Origin: Flavobacterium aquicola
Lineage (GTDB): Bacteria; Bacteroidota; Bacteroidia; Flavobacteriales; Flavobacteriaceae
Direction of reading: 5' to 3'
DNA length: 64,000 nt
NCBI RefSeq assembly: GCF_003385115.1
Contig: NZ_QUNI01000004.1
Coordinates: forward strand, 256,459-320,458
Shown here in pieces: positions 47,146 to 56,301 of the stretch. The notes below the pieces were generated by a model, which saw nothing but the letters and a program-made list of their open reading frames with translations, did no database searches and was not told the origin of the DNA. Position 1 is the stretch's first letter. The number at the start of each line of letters is the position of its first letter. Position numbers and translations under genes: made by a program.

Positions 47146-48660
47146 TTAAGCCAATGTTAACAAATCATCTTCAATTTGAAAACTGTTTAGGAAGCCCACT
47201 GTTTGCTCGATGTCATAATGTAAAATTCTGTCTTCCTTAACCAAAGGCACTTCATTTCTGTAAGATTTTAAAAACATTTCTATAAAATCACTTGATTTTA
47301 AAGGTCTTCTGTATTCAATTGCCTGAGAAGCATTCATCAGTTCAATAGCCAAAATACGTTCCAGATTCTCCATAACCTTTAAGCATTTTGTCGAGCCATT
47401 CGCTCCCATACTTACATGATCTTCCTGTCCGTTGCTCGACACAATGCTATCAACACTGGAAGGAGTTGCCAGCTGCTTATTCTGGCTTGCGATGCTTGCA
47501 GCTGTATATTGCGGAATCATAAATCCGGAATTTAAACCGGGATTATCTACCAAGAAAGCAGGAAGATTTCGCAGTCCCGAAATCAGCTGATAGGTTCTGC
47601 GCTCCGAAATACTTCCTAATTCTGCCAATGCTATTGCCATGAAATCCAAAGCCAAAGCTAATGGCTGTCCGTGAAAATTCCCGCCGGAAATAATCTGATC
47701 ACTTTCTATAAATATATTAGGATTATCGGTTACCGAATTGATTTCTGTCTTAAATACTTTCTTTACATAATCAAAAGCATCTTTGGAAGCACCATGAACC
47801 TGCGGAATACAGCGGAACGAATACGGATCCTGAACATGAGTTTTCGGCTGTTCGATGATTTCACTGCCATCTAGAAACTCTTTTACTCTTTTGGCAGTAG
47901 CAATCTGTCCGTTATGCGGTCTTATATAATGAATCAGTTCATTAAAAGGCTCTATTCTCCCGTCAAAACCTTCCAATGAAATTGTTCCGATTAAATCTGC
48001 CAAAAACGAAAACTTATTCGCTTTAATTACAATATAAGCGCCATAAGCACTCATAAACTGCGTTCCGTTTAACAATGCTAAACCTTCTTTGGATTTTAAA
48101 ACAATTGGTTTCCACTCAAAACGTTTCAAAACTTCTGCGGAATTTACTTTTTTACCTTCAAACCAAACTTCTCCTTCCCCTAATAAAGGCAGTGACAAAT
48201 GTGCCAAAGGAGCCAAATCCCCTGATGCGCCCAAAGATCCCTGCGTGTAAATTACCGGCAAAATATCATTATTATAAAAATCAACCAATCGCTGTACTGT
48301 TTCCAATTGTATGCCCGAATGTCCATAACTCAGCGATTGTATTTTAAGCAGTAACATTATTTTTACAATCTCATTCGGCACTTCTTCACCAGTTCCGCAG
48401 GAGTGTGATTTCACAAGGTTTTCCTGGAGTTTTGACAAATTCTCATTTGAAATTTTCACATTACAAAGCGAACCAAAACCAGTATTAATTCCGTAAATAG
48501 GTTCCGAATGCGAAGCCATTTTTGCATCAAGGTATTTTCTGCACTTTAGAATATTCGTTTTGGCATTTTCGGAAAGCACAATGGATTTATGATGGGAAAT
48601 AATCTCCTGCAGTGTTTCAAAAGAAAGCAATTCGGTACTTATATAATGTGTATTCTCCAT
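47146..48660 (-). CDS. hutH: histidine ammonia-lyase
   Basis: 504 residues from the ATG at 48660. A longer frame runs to 48765 but its extra 35 residues do not match the family. The Ala145-Ser146-Gly147 triad (GSLGASGDLAPLAH) forms the MIO cofactor that eliminates ammonia from histidine to urocanate. Other blocks are YGINTGFGSL, NGTQFM, QDPYSFRCIPQVHGAS and SNGQEDHVSMGANG. No other hut gene is nearby. Confidence 0.96.
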   Translation of the reverse strand: MENTHYISTELLSFETLQEIISHHKSIVLSENAKTNILKCRKYLDAKMASHSEPIYGINTGFGSLCNVKISNENLSKLQENLVKSHSCGTGEEVPNEIVKIMLLLKIQSLSYGHSGIQLETVQRLVDFYNNDILPVIYTQGSLGASGDLAPLAHLSLPLLGEGEVWFEGKKVNSAEVLKRFEWKPIVLKSKEGLALLNGTQFMSAYGAYIVIKANKFSFLADLIGTISLEGFDGRIEPFNELIHYIRPHNGQIATAKRVKEFLDGSEIIEQPKTHVQDPYSFRCIPQVHGASKDAFDYVKKVFKTEINSVTDNPNIFIESDQIISGGNFHGQPLALALDFMAIALAELGSISERRTYQLISGLRNLPAFLVDNPGLNSGFMIPQYTAASIASQNKQLATPSSVDSIVSSNGQEDHVSMGANGSTKCLKVMENLERILAIELMNASQAIEYRRPLKSSDFIEMFLKSYRNEVPLVKEDRILHYDIEQTVGFLNSFQIEDDLLTLA

Positions 48661-48831
48661 TTTATTTGATTTTAAGTGTTCAAAATTCCACAAAACCTTA
48701 TTAAAAAACAATGTTTTATAACAATAATTTAAAGTTGAGACGAAATAAAGTCTAGAAACCGCCACAGATGCTGATTACTACTTAATTTTTTTTATGACTG
48801 TCCACAAAGAGTATCATGTGTGTTTTGTTTT

Positions 48832-48908
48832 GCCACTGATTACAAAGATTCTCACAGATTTTATTACACTTTTTTTTAAAATCTGCGTAAATCTTTTTAA
48901 TCTGTGGC
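48832..48908. repeat. GCCACTGATT/AATCTGTGGC palindromic repeat
   Basis: The left arm begins GCCACTGATTACAAAGATTC and ends CACAGATTTTA; the right arm is its imperfect complement (about 27 of 32 positions). Elements with this wording are widespread in Bacteroidota intergenic DNA. Confidence 0.75.
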
Positions 48909-49184
48909 TAATTTATCTGCTTGGTGTTAATTACAGGTAGTCATATAAATTTTTATTATTTTAAAAATTTTCAAAGACCAGATTATCGTTTTTAAAGTAA
49001 AACTGCTAATGTTCGATCATTAAATCCGGTACAAAACCACAAAAAACTTCAGCAGAAAACAAAGATAATCTCAATAAACAAATGAATAAATTGCGCAATA
49101 TTAAATTTGTACCAACATTGAATTTTAATTATTAAACTATTCGCAAAAACGAACAATATAGCTTTCTTTTTTCATAAAAAACAG

Positions 49185-49192
49185 TACTTTTG
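49185..49192 (+). promoter_or_regulatory. -7 box of the thr leader and operon
   Basis: TACTTTTG matches TAnnTTTG 10 bases before the leader ATG, so transcription would start a few bases upstream of the leader peptide. A clear TTG -33 box is missing. Confidence 0.55.
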
Positions 49193-49202
49193 GAAAATCA
49201 AA

Positions 49203-49301
49203 ATGAAGAAATTTAACAGCACATATCATCCTTCGATAACAACTCAAATCTGGGTTGCTCTTGCTGTTACAACTACATCTACTACAATTACTACCCCTTA
49301 G
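49203..49301 (+). CDS. threonine operon leader peptide (attenuation peptide)
   Basis: A 32-residue frame, ATG 49203 to TAG 49301, starts MKKFNSTYHPSITTQ and ends with AVTTTSTTITTP. Ten of its residues are threonine, seven of them in the last ten, with isoleucine also present; this is the composition expected of a leader that lets the ribosome sense charged tRNA-Thr, as ThrL does in enterobacteria. The frame starts about 10 bases after a -7 box, and thrA begins 172 bases downstream. It is too short for most gene finders. Its stop codon lies in the loop of a GC-rich hairpin at 49292-49306. Confidence 0.82.
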   Translation: MKKFNSTYHPSITTQIWVALAVTTTSTTITTP

Positions 49302-49306
49302 GGGTA
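49292..49306 (+). promoter_or_regulatory. hairpin over the leader stop codon, part of a possible attenuator
   Basis: The arms TACCCC and GGGGTA close on TTA. The stem spans the last leader codons and the stop. The downstream GGGTGTAT at 49363-49370 could compete for the ACCCC arm. A second, AU-only hairpin covers 49334-49360. I see no classical GC-rich terminator with T-run before thrA. Confidence 0.5.
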
Positions 49307-49473
49307 TACATTTTACATATAATCCAGCTATTGTACTTTTTTCTTTAAAGAAAGAAAGTCATGGGTGTATAGAAATCATTTTACAATCAAAAATAAAAAC
49401 ACAAAATTGCTGATTTTCAAATAGTAACAATTAAAACAGCGGTTTAAAATTACATAAAACAAATAAACTTCTT

Positions 49474-51921
49474 ATGAGAGTATTAAAATTTGGCGGTACT
49501 TCGGTAGCCAATGCAGAAAACATAAAATTAGTTTTAGACATAGTTCTTAATAAAGCACAAGATGAAAAGCTTGTTGTTGTTGTATCCGCTCTAAGCAAAG
49601 TAACCGATTTATTGCAGTTAGCCGCTTCCAAAGCCGCTGCAAACGATGAAAGCTTTAAAGAAATTGCTGCCGAAATCGAGAAAAAACATTTAGAAGCGCT
49701 TAAACAATTGACTCCTGTTAGCGAGCAAAGCGGTTTATTAAGCCATATAAAAAGAATCATCAACCATCTGGAAACACTGCTTGACGGCTGTTTTCTTTTG
49801 GGTGAATTATCCCCGAGAACTTTGGATACCATCTTAAGTTTCGGCGAATTATTATCATCATACATAATTGCTGAAGCTTTAAAGCAAAAACTAAAAAACA
49901 GCAGTTACAAAGACAGCCGTGAATTGATTAAAACAAATAATCAGTTTGGTAAAGCTGCCGTGAATTTTGAAGTTACAAACAAACTAATAGCTGATTTTTT
50001 TGCTTCAAACGAAAATCAGGTTGTTGTAATGCCTGGTTTTATTGCAACTTCCGAAGACGGAATACATACTACTTTAGGACGCGGCGGTTCTGATTATACT
50101 GCAGCAATTATTGCAGGAGCATTAAATGCAAGTGATCTGGAAATCTGGACAGATGTAAACGGAATGTTTACTGCCAATCCAAAAATTGTAAAACAGGCAC
50201 AGCCAATTGCAACTATTTCATACCAGGAAGCAATGGAATTGTCTCATTTTGGTGCCAAAGTATTATATCCGCCAACAATTCAGCCCGTTTTAAGAAAAAA
50301 TATTCCAATTTATATCAAAAATACTTTCGAGCCGCAAGCCGAAGGAACTTTGATTTCAAACAACGTTACTGACCACAGCAATCCGGTAAAAGGAATTACA
50401 CATATCGACAATATCACTTTGATTACTCTGGAAGGTTCCGGAATGATTGGTGTTGCCGGTTCTTCTAAAAGATTGTTCGAGGTTTTATCACATGAAGGTA
50501 TCAACGTAATTTTTATTACTCAGGCTTCATCGGAGCATTCTATATGTATTGGTATTTCAAATTCGGATGCCGAAACAGCTGAAAATGCAATCAATAAAGC
50601 ATTCCAAATTGAAATCGCACAAAACAAAATTGATCCTTGTATCGTAGAACAAAACCTTTGCATCATTGCTTTGGTTGGCGAAAACATGAAAAATCACCAA
50701 GGTTTAAGCGGTAGAATGTTCAGTACTTTAGGAAAAAACAATGTAAATATCCGTGCGATTGCTCAAGGTGCTTCGGAAAGAAACATATCAGTAGTTATCA
50801 ATGAAAGAGATGTTAAAAAAGCACTGAATACTCTACACGAAAACTTCTTTGAAGAAAATACTAAGCAGTTAAACTTGTTCGTAATGGGTGTTGGAAATGT
50901 AGGTGAAAAATTCATCGAACAAATCCACCAACAGAAGAAATTCTTAAAAGAAAATTTAAAAATAAACCTAAGAGTTATTGCCGTTTCCAACTCCAGAAAA
51001 ATGCATTTTGACGAAGACGGAATTTCTTTGAAAGAATGGCAGTCACTTTTAGAAAAAGGAGAAACAGCCAACAAAGAAGAATTTATTTCGAAAGTAAAAG
51101 CACTGAATTTGCGTAACAGTATTTTTGTAGATATTACAGCTAACGAAGAAGTTTCTAAAACTTACGAGCAGTATTTAAAACAAAATGTCGCTGTTGTAAC
51201 CTGCAACAAAATTGCCTGTTCATCGGCTTATGATAATTACAAAAAACTAAAAGGTCTATCACGCCAATTCAATGCGCCTTTCCTTTTTGAAACGAATGTT
51301 GGAGCTGGATTGCCAATCATCGATACGGTAAAAAACCTAATCGCTTCTGGCGATAAAGTACACAAAATTCAAGCCGTTTTGTCAGGAAGTCTGAATTTCA
51401 TTTTCAATAATTTTGATGAAAATAACACTTTTCATGACGTTGTAAAAGAAGCTGGTGTTCAAGGATTTACAGAACCAGACCCAAAGATTGATTTAAGCGG
51501 AATCGACGTTGCCAGAAAGATTCTGATTTTGATTCGCGAAAGCGGTTACCAAATGGAAATCGAAGACATTGAAAACAAAGCCTTCCTTCCAAAAGAATGC
51601 ATGGGAACAACTAATAATGACGCGTTTTTCGCTTCGTTAAAAGAACACGCAAGACACTTCGAATCGATTTTAGCAGAAGCGAATTCAAAAGAAAGCCGAC
51701 TGAAATTTGTCGCTCAATTCGAAAACGGAAAGGCAAGCGTAGGTTTACAGTTCATCCCAAAAGATCATCCGTTTTACAATCTGGAAGGAAAAGACAATAT
51801 CGTTTTATTCTACACGGATCGTTACGTGGATCAGCCATTATTGATAAAAGGTGCCGGTGCCGGTGCAGCAGTCACAGCATCAGGAATTTTTGCCGATGTG
51901 ATTAGAATAGGAAATGTGTAA
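49474..51921 (+). CDS. thrA: bifunctional aspartokinase / homoserine dehydrogenase I
   Basis: 815 residues, the length of ThrA. The aspartokinase half has KFGGTSVANAENIKLV, the GFIATSEDGIHTTLGRGGSDYT block and two ACT domains (about residues 310-450). The homoserine dehydrogenase half begins near 465 with FVMGVGNVGEKFIEQI and has KAGV/EPDPKIDLSGIDVARKILIL. It catalyses the first and third steps from aspartate toward threonine. It heads the thrA-thrB-thrC run, downstream of the leader peptide. Confidence 0.97.
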   Translation: MRVLKFGGTSVANAENIKLVLDIVLNKAQDEKLVVVVSALSKVTDLLQLAASKAAANDESFKEIAAEIEKKHLEALKQLTPVSEQSGLLSHIKRIINHLETLLDGCFLLGELSPRTLDTILSFGELLSSYIIAEALKQKLKNSSYKDSRELIKTNNQFGKAAVNFEVTNKLIADFFASNENQVVVMPGFIATSEDGIHTTLGRGGSDYTAAIIAGALNASDLEIWTDVNGMFTANPKIVKQAQPIATISYQEAMELSHFGAKVLYPPTIQPVLRKNIPIYIKNTFEPQAEGTLISNNVTDHSNPVKGITHIDNITLITLEGSGMIGVAGSSKRLFEVLSHEGINVIFITQASSEHSICIGISNSDAETAENAINKAFQIEIAQNKIDPCIVEQNLCIIALVGENMKNHQGLSGRMFSTLGKNNVNIRAIAQGASERNISVVINERDVKKALNTLHENFFEENTKQLNLFVMGVGNVGEKFIEQIHQQKKFLKENLKINLRVIAVSNSRKMHFDEDGISLKEWQSLLEKGETANKEEFISKVKALNLRNSIFVDITANEEVSKTYEQYLKQNVAVVTCNKIACSSAYDNYKKLKGLSRQFNAPFLFETNVGAGLPIIDTVKNLIASGDKVHKIQAVLSGSLNFIFNNFDENNTFHDVVKEAGVQGFTEPDPKIDLSGIDVARKILILIRESGYQMEIEDIENKAFLPKECMGTTNNDAFFASLKEHARHFESILAEANSKESRLKFVAQFENGKASVGLQFIPKDHPFYNLEGKDNIVLFYTDRYVDQPLLIKGAGAGAAVTASGIFADVIRIGNV

Positions 51922-52014
51922 AAAGAGTTTCAAAGTTGCAAAGCTTCTAAGTCGCTAAGTCGTTTTAGAAACTTTGAAACTTTGCGACTTAGAAACTTAG
52001 CAACTTAAAAGAAA
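51922..52014. repeat. palindromic heptamer/octamer-rich spacer between thrA and thrB
   Basis: 93 bases made of 8-base words (TTGCAAAG, CTTCTAAG, TCGCTAAG) on the left and near-complementary words (CGACTTAG, AAACTTAG, CAACTT) on the right. It resembles the inner arms of the element at 44709-44772 and can fold on itself. Confidence 0.65.
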
Positions 52015-52935
52015 ATGAACGAAATAAAAATATTCTGCCCAGCTACTATCGCGAATCTTTCGTGCGGTTTTGATGTACTCGGACTTTGTCTGGCTACACA
52101 AGGCGATGAAATGATTGTCCGTAAATCAGATGTGAAGGGGGTTCGTATTACCAAAATCGTAGGTGCTGATTTACCAATGGAAACCGAAAACAACGTTTCC
52201 GGAGTTGCAGCTTTGGCGATGCTTGAAGAAGTCGAAACCGAATTTGGTTTCGAAATCGAAATCTACAAACACATCAAAGCGGGAAGCGGCATCGGAAGCA
52301 GTGCTGCCAGTTCTGCCGGTGCGGTTTTTGGCATCAATGAATTATTGGGAAGACCTTTCACCCGAAAAGAATTGGTAAAATTTGCAATGCAGGGAGAAAA
52401 ATTAGCCAGCGGAAACGCTCATGCCGATAACGTTGCCCCTGCCCTTTTGGGAGGTTTTACATTGGTAAGAAGTTCAAATCCTTTGGATATCATCAAAATC
52501 GAAAGCCCTTCTGAATTGTATGCAACGGTTGTTCATCCTCAAATCGAGTTGAAAACATCCGATGCTCGTTCGGTATTGAAACAAACCGTTTCGCTAAAAA
52601 GCGCCATTACCCAATGGGGAAATGTAGGCGGATTGGTTGCGGGTCTTTACACTCAGGATTACGAATTAATCGGACGTTCACTACACGACGAAATCATCGA
52701 ACCTATCCGCTCTATGCTAATTCCAGGATTCGATTTAATCAAGCAGACAGCGTATGAAAATGGAGCCTTGGGTTCTGGAATTTCAGGTTCTGGTCCTTCT
52801 ATTTTCGCTTTAAGCAAAGGAAAAGAAAACGCCGATAAAATCGCCAAAGCCATGAGCGCCGTATACGAAGAAATGAATCTGCCTTACGAAATTCACGTTT
52901 CTAAAGTGAATGACAAAGGAATTAGTGTCCTTTAA
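52015..52935 (+). CDS. thrB: homoserine kinase
   Basis: 306 residues of the GHMP kinase family. The ATP-binding motif KAGSGIGSSAASSAGAVFG near residue 90 is complete, and the C-terminal GSGISGSGPSIFAL is the third GHMP motif. It phosphorylates homoserine. The start at 52015 follows the family (MNEIKIFCPATIANLSCGFD). It lies between thrA and thrC. Confidence 0.97.
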   Translation: MNEIKIFCPATIANLSCGFDVLGLCLATQGDEMIVRKSDVKGVRITKIVGADLPMETENNVSGVAALAMLEEVETEFGFEIEIYKHIKAGSGIGSSAASSAGAVFGINELLGRPFTRKELVKFAMQGEKLASGNAHADNVAPALLGGFTLVRSSNPLDIIKIESPSELYATVVHPQIELKTSDARSVLKQTVSLKSAITQWGNVGGLVAGLYTQDYELIGRSLHDEIIEPIRSMLIPGFDLIKQTAYENGALGSGISGSGPSIFALSKGKENADKIAKAMSAVYEEMNLPYEIHVSKVNDKGISVL

Positions 52936-52975
52936 GGACGCTGTAGGCAGTAAGCTTTAAGCAATAAGCTAACTA

Positions 52976-53115
52976 AAAAGCGTAAAGCCTATCGCCTAAA
53001 GCAAAAAAATATTGACAAAGGTAAAAAAGCGTAAAGCTTATTGCCTAAAGCATAAAGCAAAAAACTATTGACAAAGGCAAAAAGCGTAAAGCTTACTGCC
53101 TAAAGCCTAAAGCAA
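52976..53115. repeat. tandem repeat between thrB and thrC
   Basis: Three copies of a unit of about 50-56 bases starting near 52976, 53024 and 53080, each with AAAGCGTAAAGC, then GCCTAAAGC, and the first two ending ATTGACAAAGG. A related sequence (AGTAAGCTTTAAGC) precedes them from 52944. The thrC start codon is at 53124. Confidence 0.8.
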
Positions 53116-53123
53116 ATAAAAAA

Positions 53124-54413
53124 ATGAAATATTACAGCTTAAACCATAATGCACCAAACGTTTCTTTTCAGGAAGCGGTAATTCAGGGATTGGCAACCGA
53201 CAAAGGATTGTATTTTCCGGAAACCTTAACGCCGTTGGCACCAAGTTTTTTTGAGAATATCGAAAATTTATCACACGAGGAAATTGCTTTTGAAGCGATC
53301 AAACAGTTTGTGGGTGACGAAATTCCGGCAGACACTTTAAAACAAATCATAGCCGAGACTTTATGCTTTGATTTCCCTTTGGTGGAAGTTGAAAACGGAA
53401 TCTATTCCCTTGAATTATTTCACGGTCCAACGATGGCTTTCAAGGATGTTGGAGCTAGATTCATGTCGCGCTGTCTGGGTTATTTCAACAAAGACGATAA
53501 AGATGCCAAAAACACGGTTCTTGTTGCCACTTCCGGCGATACGGGAGGAGCTGTAGCAAGCGGATTCCTGGGTGTTACTGGCGTTGATGTAGTGATCCTT
53601 TACCCATCCGGAAAAGTGAGCGACATTCAGGAGCGACAATTAACGACTTTGGGACAAAACATACGCGCGCTGGAAGTAGACGGTGTTTTTGACGATTGTC
53701 AGGACATGGTCAAAAAAGCGTTTCTTGACGAAAGCCTGAACCATATGCGATTGACTTCTGCGAATTCGATTAATATTGCGCGCTGGCTGCCCCAAATGTT
53801 TTACTTTTTCTTTGCTTACAAAGCATTAAAAAGCCAAAACAAACCATTGGTTTTCTCTTGTCCAAGCGGAAACTTCGGGAATATTTGTGCCGGAATCATT
53901 GCAAAAAAATTAGGATTACCTATCGAGCATTTCGTGGCTTCGACCAATGTGAATGACACGGTGCCGAGATTCCTCGAAAAAGGAATTTACGATCCAAAAC
54001 CGTCTATCGCAACGATTTCAAATGCTATGGACGTAGGAAATCCAAGCAACTTCGTTCGTATTCAGGAAATGTACCAAAACGATTTGGAGCAATTCAAAAA
54101 AGATTTCACTTCGTACACCTTTAATGATGCCGAAACTTTGGTGGCACTAAAAGCCATTCATAACGAGAGAGGCTACATCGCAGAACCGCACGGTGCCGTT
54201 GGGTATTTAGGATTGAAAAAAGAACTGCAAAACATTCCAAACGCGATTGGTGTTTTCCTCGAAACCGCACATCCTATCAAGTTCTTGGACGTGGTAGAAC
54301 CTGCTTTGGGCGTAACCCTGCCTCTTCCTGAGCAAATCGAAAGCGTTATGAACAAGGAAAAAGTAAGCGTAAAAATTTCAACTTATGAGGAATTGAAAGC
54401 TTTCTTGGGATAG
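53124..54413 (+). CDS. thrC: threonine synthase
   Basis: 429 residues, PLP-dependent. The lysine that binds PLP is in GPTMAFKDVGARFMSR, and ATSGDTGGAVASGF and the GNFGNICAG phosphate-binding region follow. It makes threonine from phosphohomoserine. It ends the thr operon and is followed by a terminator. Codon use looks slightly richer in G+C than in the surrounding accessory genes. Confidence 0.97.
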   Translation: MKYYSLNHNAPNVSFQEAVIQGLATDKGLYFPETLTPLAPSFFENIENLSHEEIAFEAIKQFVGDEIPADTLKQIIAETLCFDFPLVEVENGIYSLELFHGPTMAFKDVGARFMSRCLGYFNKDDKDAKNTVLVATSGDTGGAVASGFLGVTGVDVVILYPSGKVSDIQERQLTTLGQNIRALEVDGVFDDCQDMVKKAFLDESLNHMRLTSANSINIARWLPQMFYFFFAYKALKSQNKPLVFSCPSGNFGNICAGIIAKKLGLPIEHFVASTNVNDTVPRFLEKGIYDPKPSIATISNAMDVGNPSNFVRIQEMYQNDLEQFKKDFTSYTFNDAETLVALKAIHNERGYIAEPHGAVGYLGLKKELQNIPNAIGVFLETAHPIKFLDVVEPALGVTLPLPEQIESVMNKEKVSVKISTYEELKAFLG

Positions 54414-54434
54414 CAAATTGACAACAACACACAC

Positions 54435-54469
54435 AAAACGGCTGAGAATTATTTCAGCCGTTTTTTTTT
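54435..54469 (+). terminator. terminator of the thr operon
   Basis: The stem AAAACGGCTGA / TCAGCCGTTTT is followed by a run of T, 22 bases after the thrC stop codon. Confidence 0.93.
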
Positions 54470-54546
54470 GGAGCTAATCCTGCTGTCCGCTGTATCTGTG
54501 TGCCTGAACCCTAGGCACACAGGATGTCGCTTCCATCAGGGCTAGG
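54470..54546 (-). repeat. TAGCCCCGAT-type element, copy 2 (inverted)
   Basis: Read on the minus strand it starts TAGCCCTGATGGAAGCGACA, has a hairpin (CTGTGTGCC / GGCACACAG at 54496-54522) and ends GCGGACAGCAGGATTAGCTC. It shares its ends with the copies at 44892 and 60851 but has its own loop sequence. Confidence 0.7.
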
Positions 54547-54733
54547 ACGAGATTTGTGTATTTAAGAAGTAGTCGGTTTTAAATTAGAGTTTTATTCGTT
54601 CTTTGATCAAAATTTAAAAGACGATCATTCAATATGAAATTTTAAAAATTGGGAAGAAATAAAACATATATTTGAAAGCAATAAAACATATAAACTTTCG
54701 ATTATACTCTGTTATGCATTAATATTTACAACT

Positions 54734-55489
54734 ATGGCATTAAAATCAATTAGCGAGAATAAATTTAATAATTACGAATTTGAAAGATTCCCAACATTTG
54801 CAGCCGTTGAACATTATTGGTATGCAGATGACGAAACAAATATTATAGGGACAGTATTACTCGATAATTATGATAAAGACTGGAGCTATGTTATATTAGC
54901 TAAAGAAGAAAATGGGTCTTATGCACTCGTTGATGTTTCTGTTTCTATTGAAAGCGATACAAAAGCAATTCATCAAATTACCTCCAAAATGCGCGAATCA
55001 GCACGAATTGGTAAAATTGAAAAAATACTCTACCATTCGACCTTATTCGATTCAAAATCTGTTACCATTATAAATGACATGGATGAAGTGGTTAAAAATT
55101 ATTTTAAAAGAAATCCAACAAAATTATATGAAATGCATCCACGAAAATTTGAAGAATTAATCGCCAGCATTTTCAAAGATTTGGGATTTGATGTCGAATT
55201 AACAAAAGCTACTCGAGACGGTGGTAGAGATATAATTGCTAATATTAGAACAGCTGCAACAAATTTTTTAGCGTACGTAGAATGCAAAAGATACTCACCT
55301 GATCACAAAATTGATGTCGGAATAATTAGAGATGTGGCCGGGGTACAATACTTGGATAGACCTTCTAAAAGTATAATTGTAACAACCAGTTATTTTACGA
55401 AAGATGCACAGGAAACAGCTAAGAAAATTGAAAACCAATTAGATTTAAAAGATTTCAATGATATAAAATATTGGCTAGAAAGATACTGA
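54734..55489 (+). CDS. Mrr-like restriction endonuclease-fold protein, solitary
   Basis: 251 residues. The C-terminal half is an Mrr-catalytic domain: HPRKFEELIASIFKDLGFDV, then RDGGRDII (Asp166) and VECKRY (Glu183, Lys185), which gives the D-ExK nuclease core, followed by a helix (VGIIRDVAGVQ). The N-terminal 130 residues are a separate domain I do not recognise, possibly recognising the target. No methyltransferase or McrBC-like partner is adjacent, so it resembles a modification-dependent (type IV) or orphan nuclease; DNA repair is the alternative. Confidence 0.85.
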   Translation: MALKSISENKFNNYEFERFPTFAAVEHYWYADDETNIIGTVLLDNYDKDWSYVILAKEENGSYALVDVSVSIESDTKAIHQITSKMRESARIGKIEKILYHSTLFDSKSVTIINDMDEVVKNYFKRNPTKLYEMHPRKFEELIASIFKDLGFDVELTKATRDGGRDIIANIRTAATNFLAYVECKRYSPDHKIDVGIIRDVAGVQYLDRPSKSIIVTTSYFTKDAQETAKKIENQLDLKDFNDIKYWLERY

Positions 55490-55523
55490 ATTATAACTGC
55501 GCATAAGAAAACAAACAAAATCC

Positions 55524-56162
55524 ATGCATACTATAACTTTCATTAGCACAATCCATGAGGAGACTGGAAACTGCAACGCTGAAGAACTATATAAAATTAT
55601 CGAAAAACTAAGTCCTGAAGTTATTTTTTTGGAGGCCGTTGAAAAAACTTATTCGGAATATGAAAGATATTTGTTTTCCACATATGGAGTATATCATAAA
55701 AAATTGGAAATAGCCGCAATCCAGAAATATCATAAATCAAATATCCTTTTCGAATATGTTCCCGTGTGTGAAAATAGTCTATCTGATGCTCTTAATAGAA
55801 AAAACAAAATAGTCCATCAAAATAGAGAAAGACAACAATTGATTAATAATTTCAAGTTCTTAGCAGAGAAATATGGATTTAAATTTCTCAATAGTTTAGA
55901 AAGCATCATTCTTTTGGAAGAAATTCGAGTATTGGAAAGTCAGCTTTTAAATGACAATGACGTGAACGAAATACTTAAAGCAGACATTGAAGCCTACGAA
56001 AACCCAATGATTCGGAATATATATTCATATTGTAACAACAATCATTTCAATTCAGCAATTTTTATGTGTGGTGCCGCACATAGAAAATCAATTATTGAAA
56101 AGATAGACAGATCTAAGATCGAGGAACAAGCGAATCTTACTTGGACTATTTTTGAAAGTTGA
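55524..56162 (+). CDS. TraB/TIKI-like protein, function unknown
   Basis: 212 residues, no signal peptide or membrane segment. It has a pattern reminiscent of the TraB/PrgY/TIKI superfamily: an N-terminal TFISTIHEE (His11), EVIFLEAVE (Glu37) and a C-terminal FMCGAAHRKS in the place of the GAGH motif. This is a remote resemblance judged by eye. It follows the Mrr-like gene by 34 bases and could be co-transcribed with it. Confidence 0.6.
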   Translation: MHTITFISTIHEETGNCNAEELYKIIEKLSPEVIFLEAVEKTYSEYERYLFSTYGVYHKKLEIAAIQKYHKSNILFEYVPVCENSLSDALNRKNKIVHQNRERQQLINNFKFLAEKYGFKFLNSLESIILLEEIRVLESQLLNDNDVNEILKADIEAYENPMIRNIYSYCNNNHFNSAIFMCGAAHRKSIIEKIDRSKIEEQANLTWTIFES

Positions 56163-56301
56163 GCTAAACCCGATCGCGCAAATATGTCTCACACGTATGA
56201 TAGCGCGGATTTGCAATCCGTGCCCTCAAAGACAAACCATAAAGCTAATTTCTTCATCACAAAAAAGAACGATAAATATAAATTATTCCAAACTTAACGA
56301 A
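56162..56301. repeat. GCGCGGATTTGCAATCCG element, copy 1
   Basis: Contains the palindrome CGGATT-TGC-AATCCG (56206-56220) followed by CCTCAAAGACAAACCATAAA. A related copy starts near 60949 (CCGATAGCGCAGATACAATC, then TCAAAGACAAGCTATAAAA), and a third fragment ends the window. Confidence 0.65.

Larger units (their letters stand above)
48661..49202. other. intergenic region between hutH and the thr leader
   Basis: 542 bases holding the hutH promoter, a palindromic repeat at 48832-48908 and the promoter of the thr leader. I see no other gene. Confidence 0.6.
54414..54733. other. intergenic region after thrC
   Basis: 320 bases that hold the thrC terminator (54435-54469), an inverted copy of the TAGCCCCGAT element (54470-54546) and a promoter-like sequence before the Mrr-type gene (TATATTTG at 54667-54674). 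No further ORF. Confidence 0.7.

Noticed and set aside
48661..48765. 35-codon N-terminal extension of hutH.
   Set aside because: Not part of the histidine ammonia-lyase family; the ATG at 48660 gives the normal length.
52936..53123. The thrB-thrC spacer repeats as a CRISPR array.
   Set aside because: The units are contiguous and lack unique spacers, and no cas genes are near.
56152..56301. N-terminal extension of the small lipoprotein gene.
   Set aside because: It runs through a repeat element and the end of the previous gene, and it would bury the lipoprotein signal.
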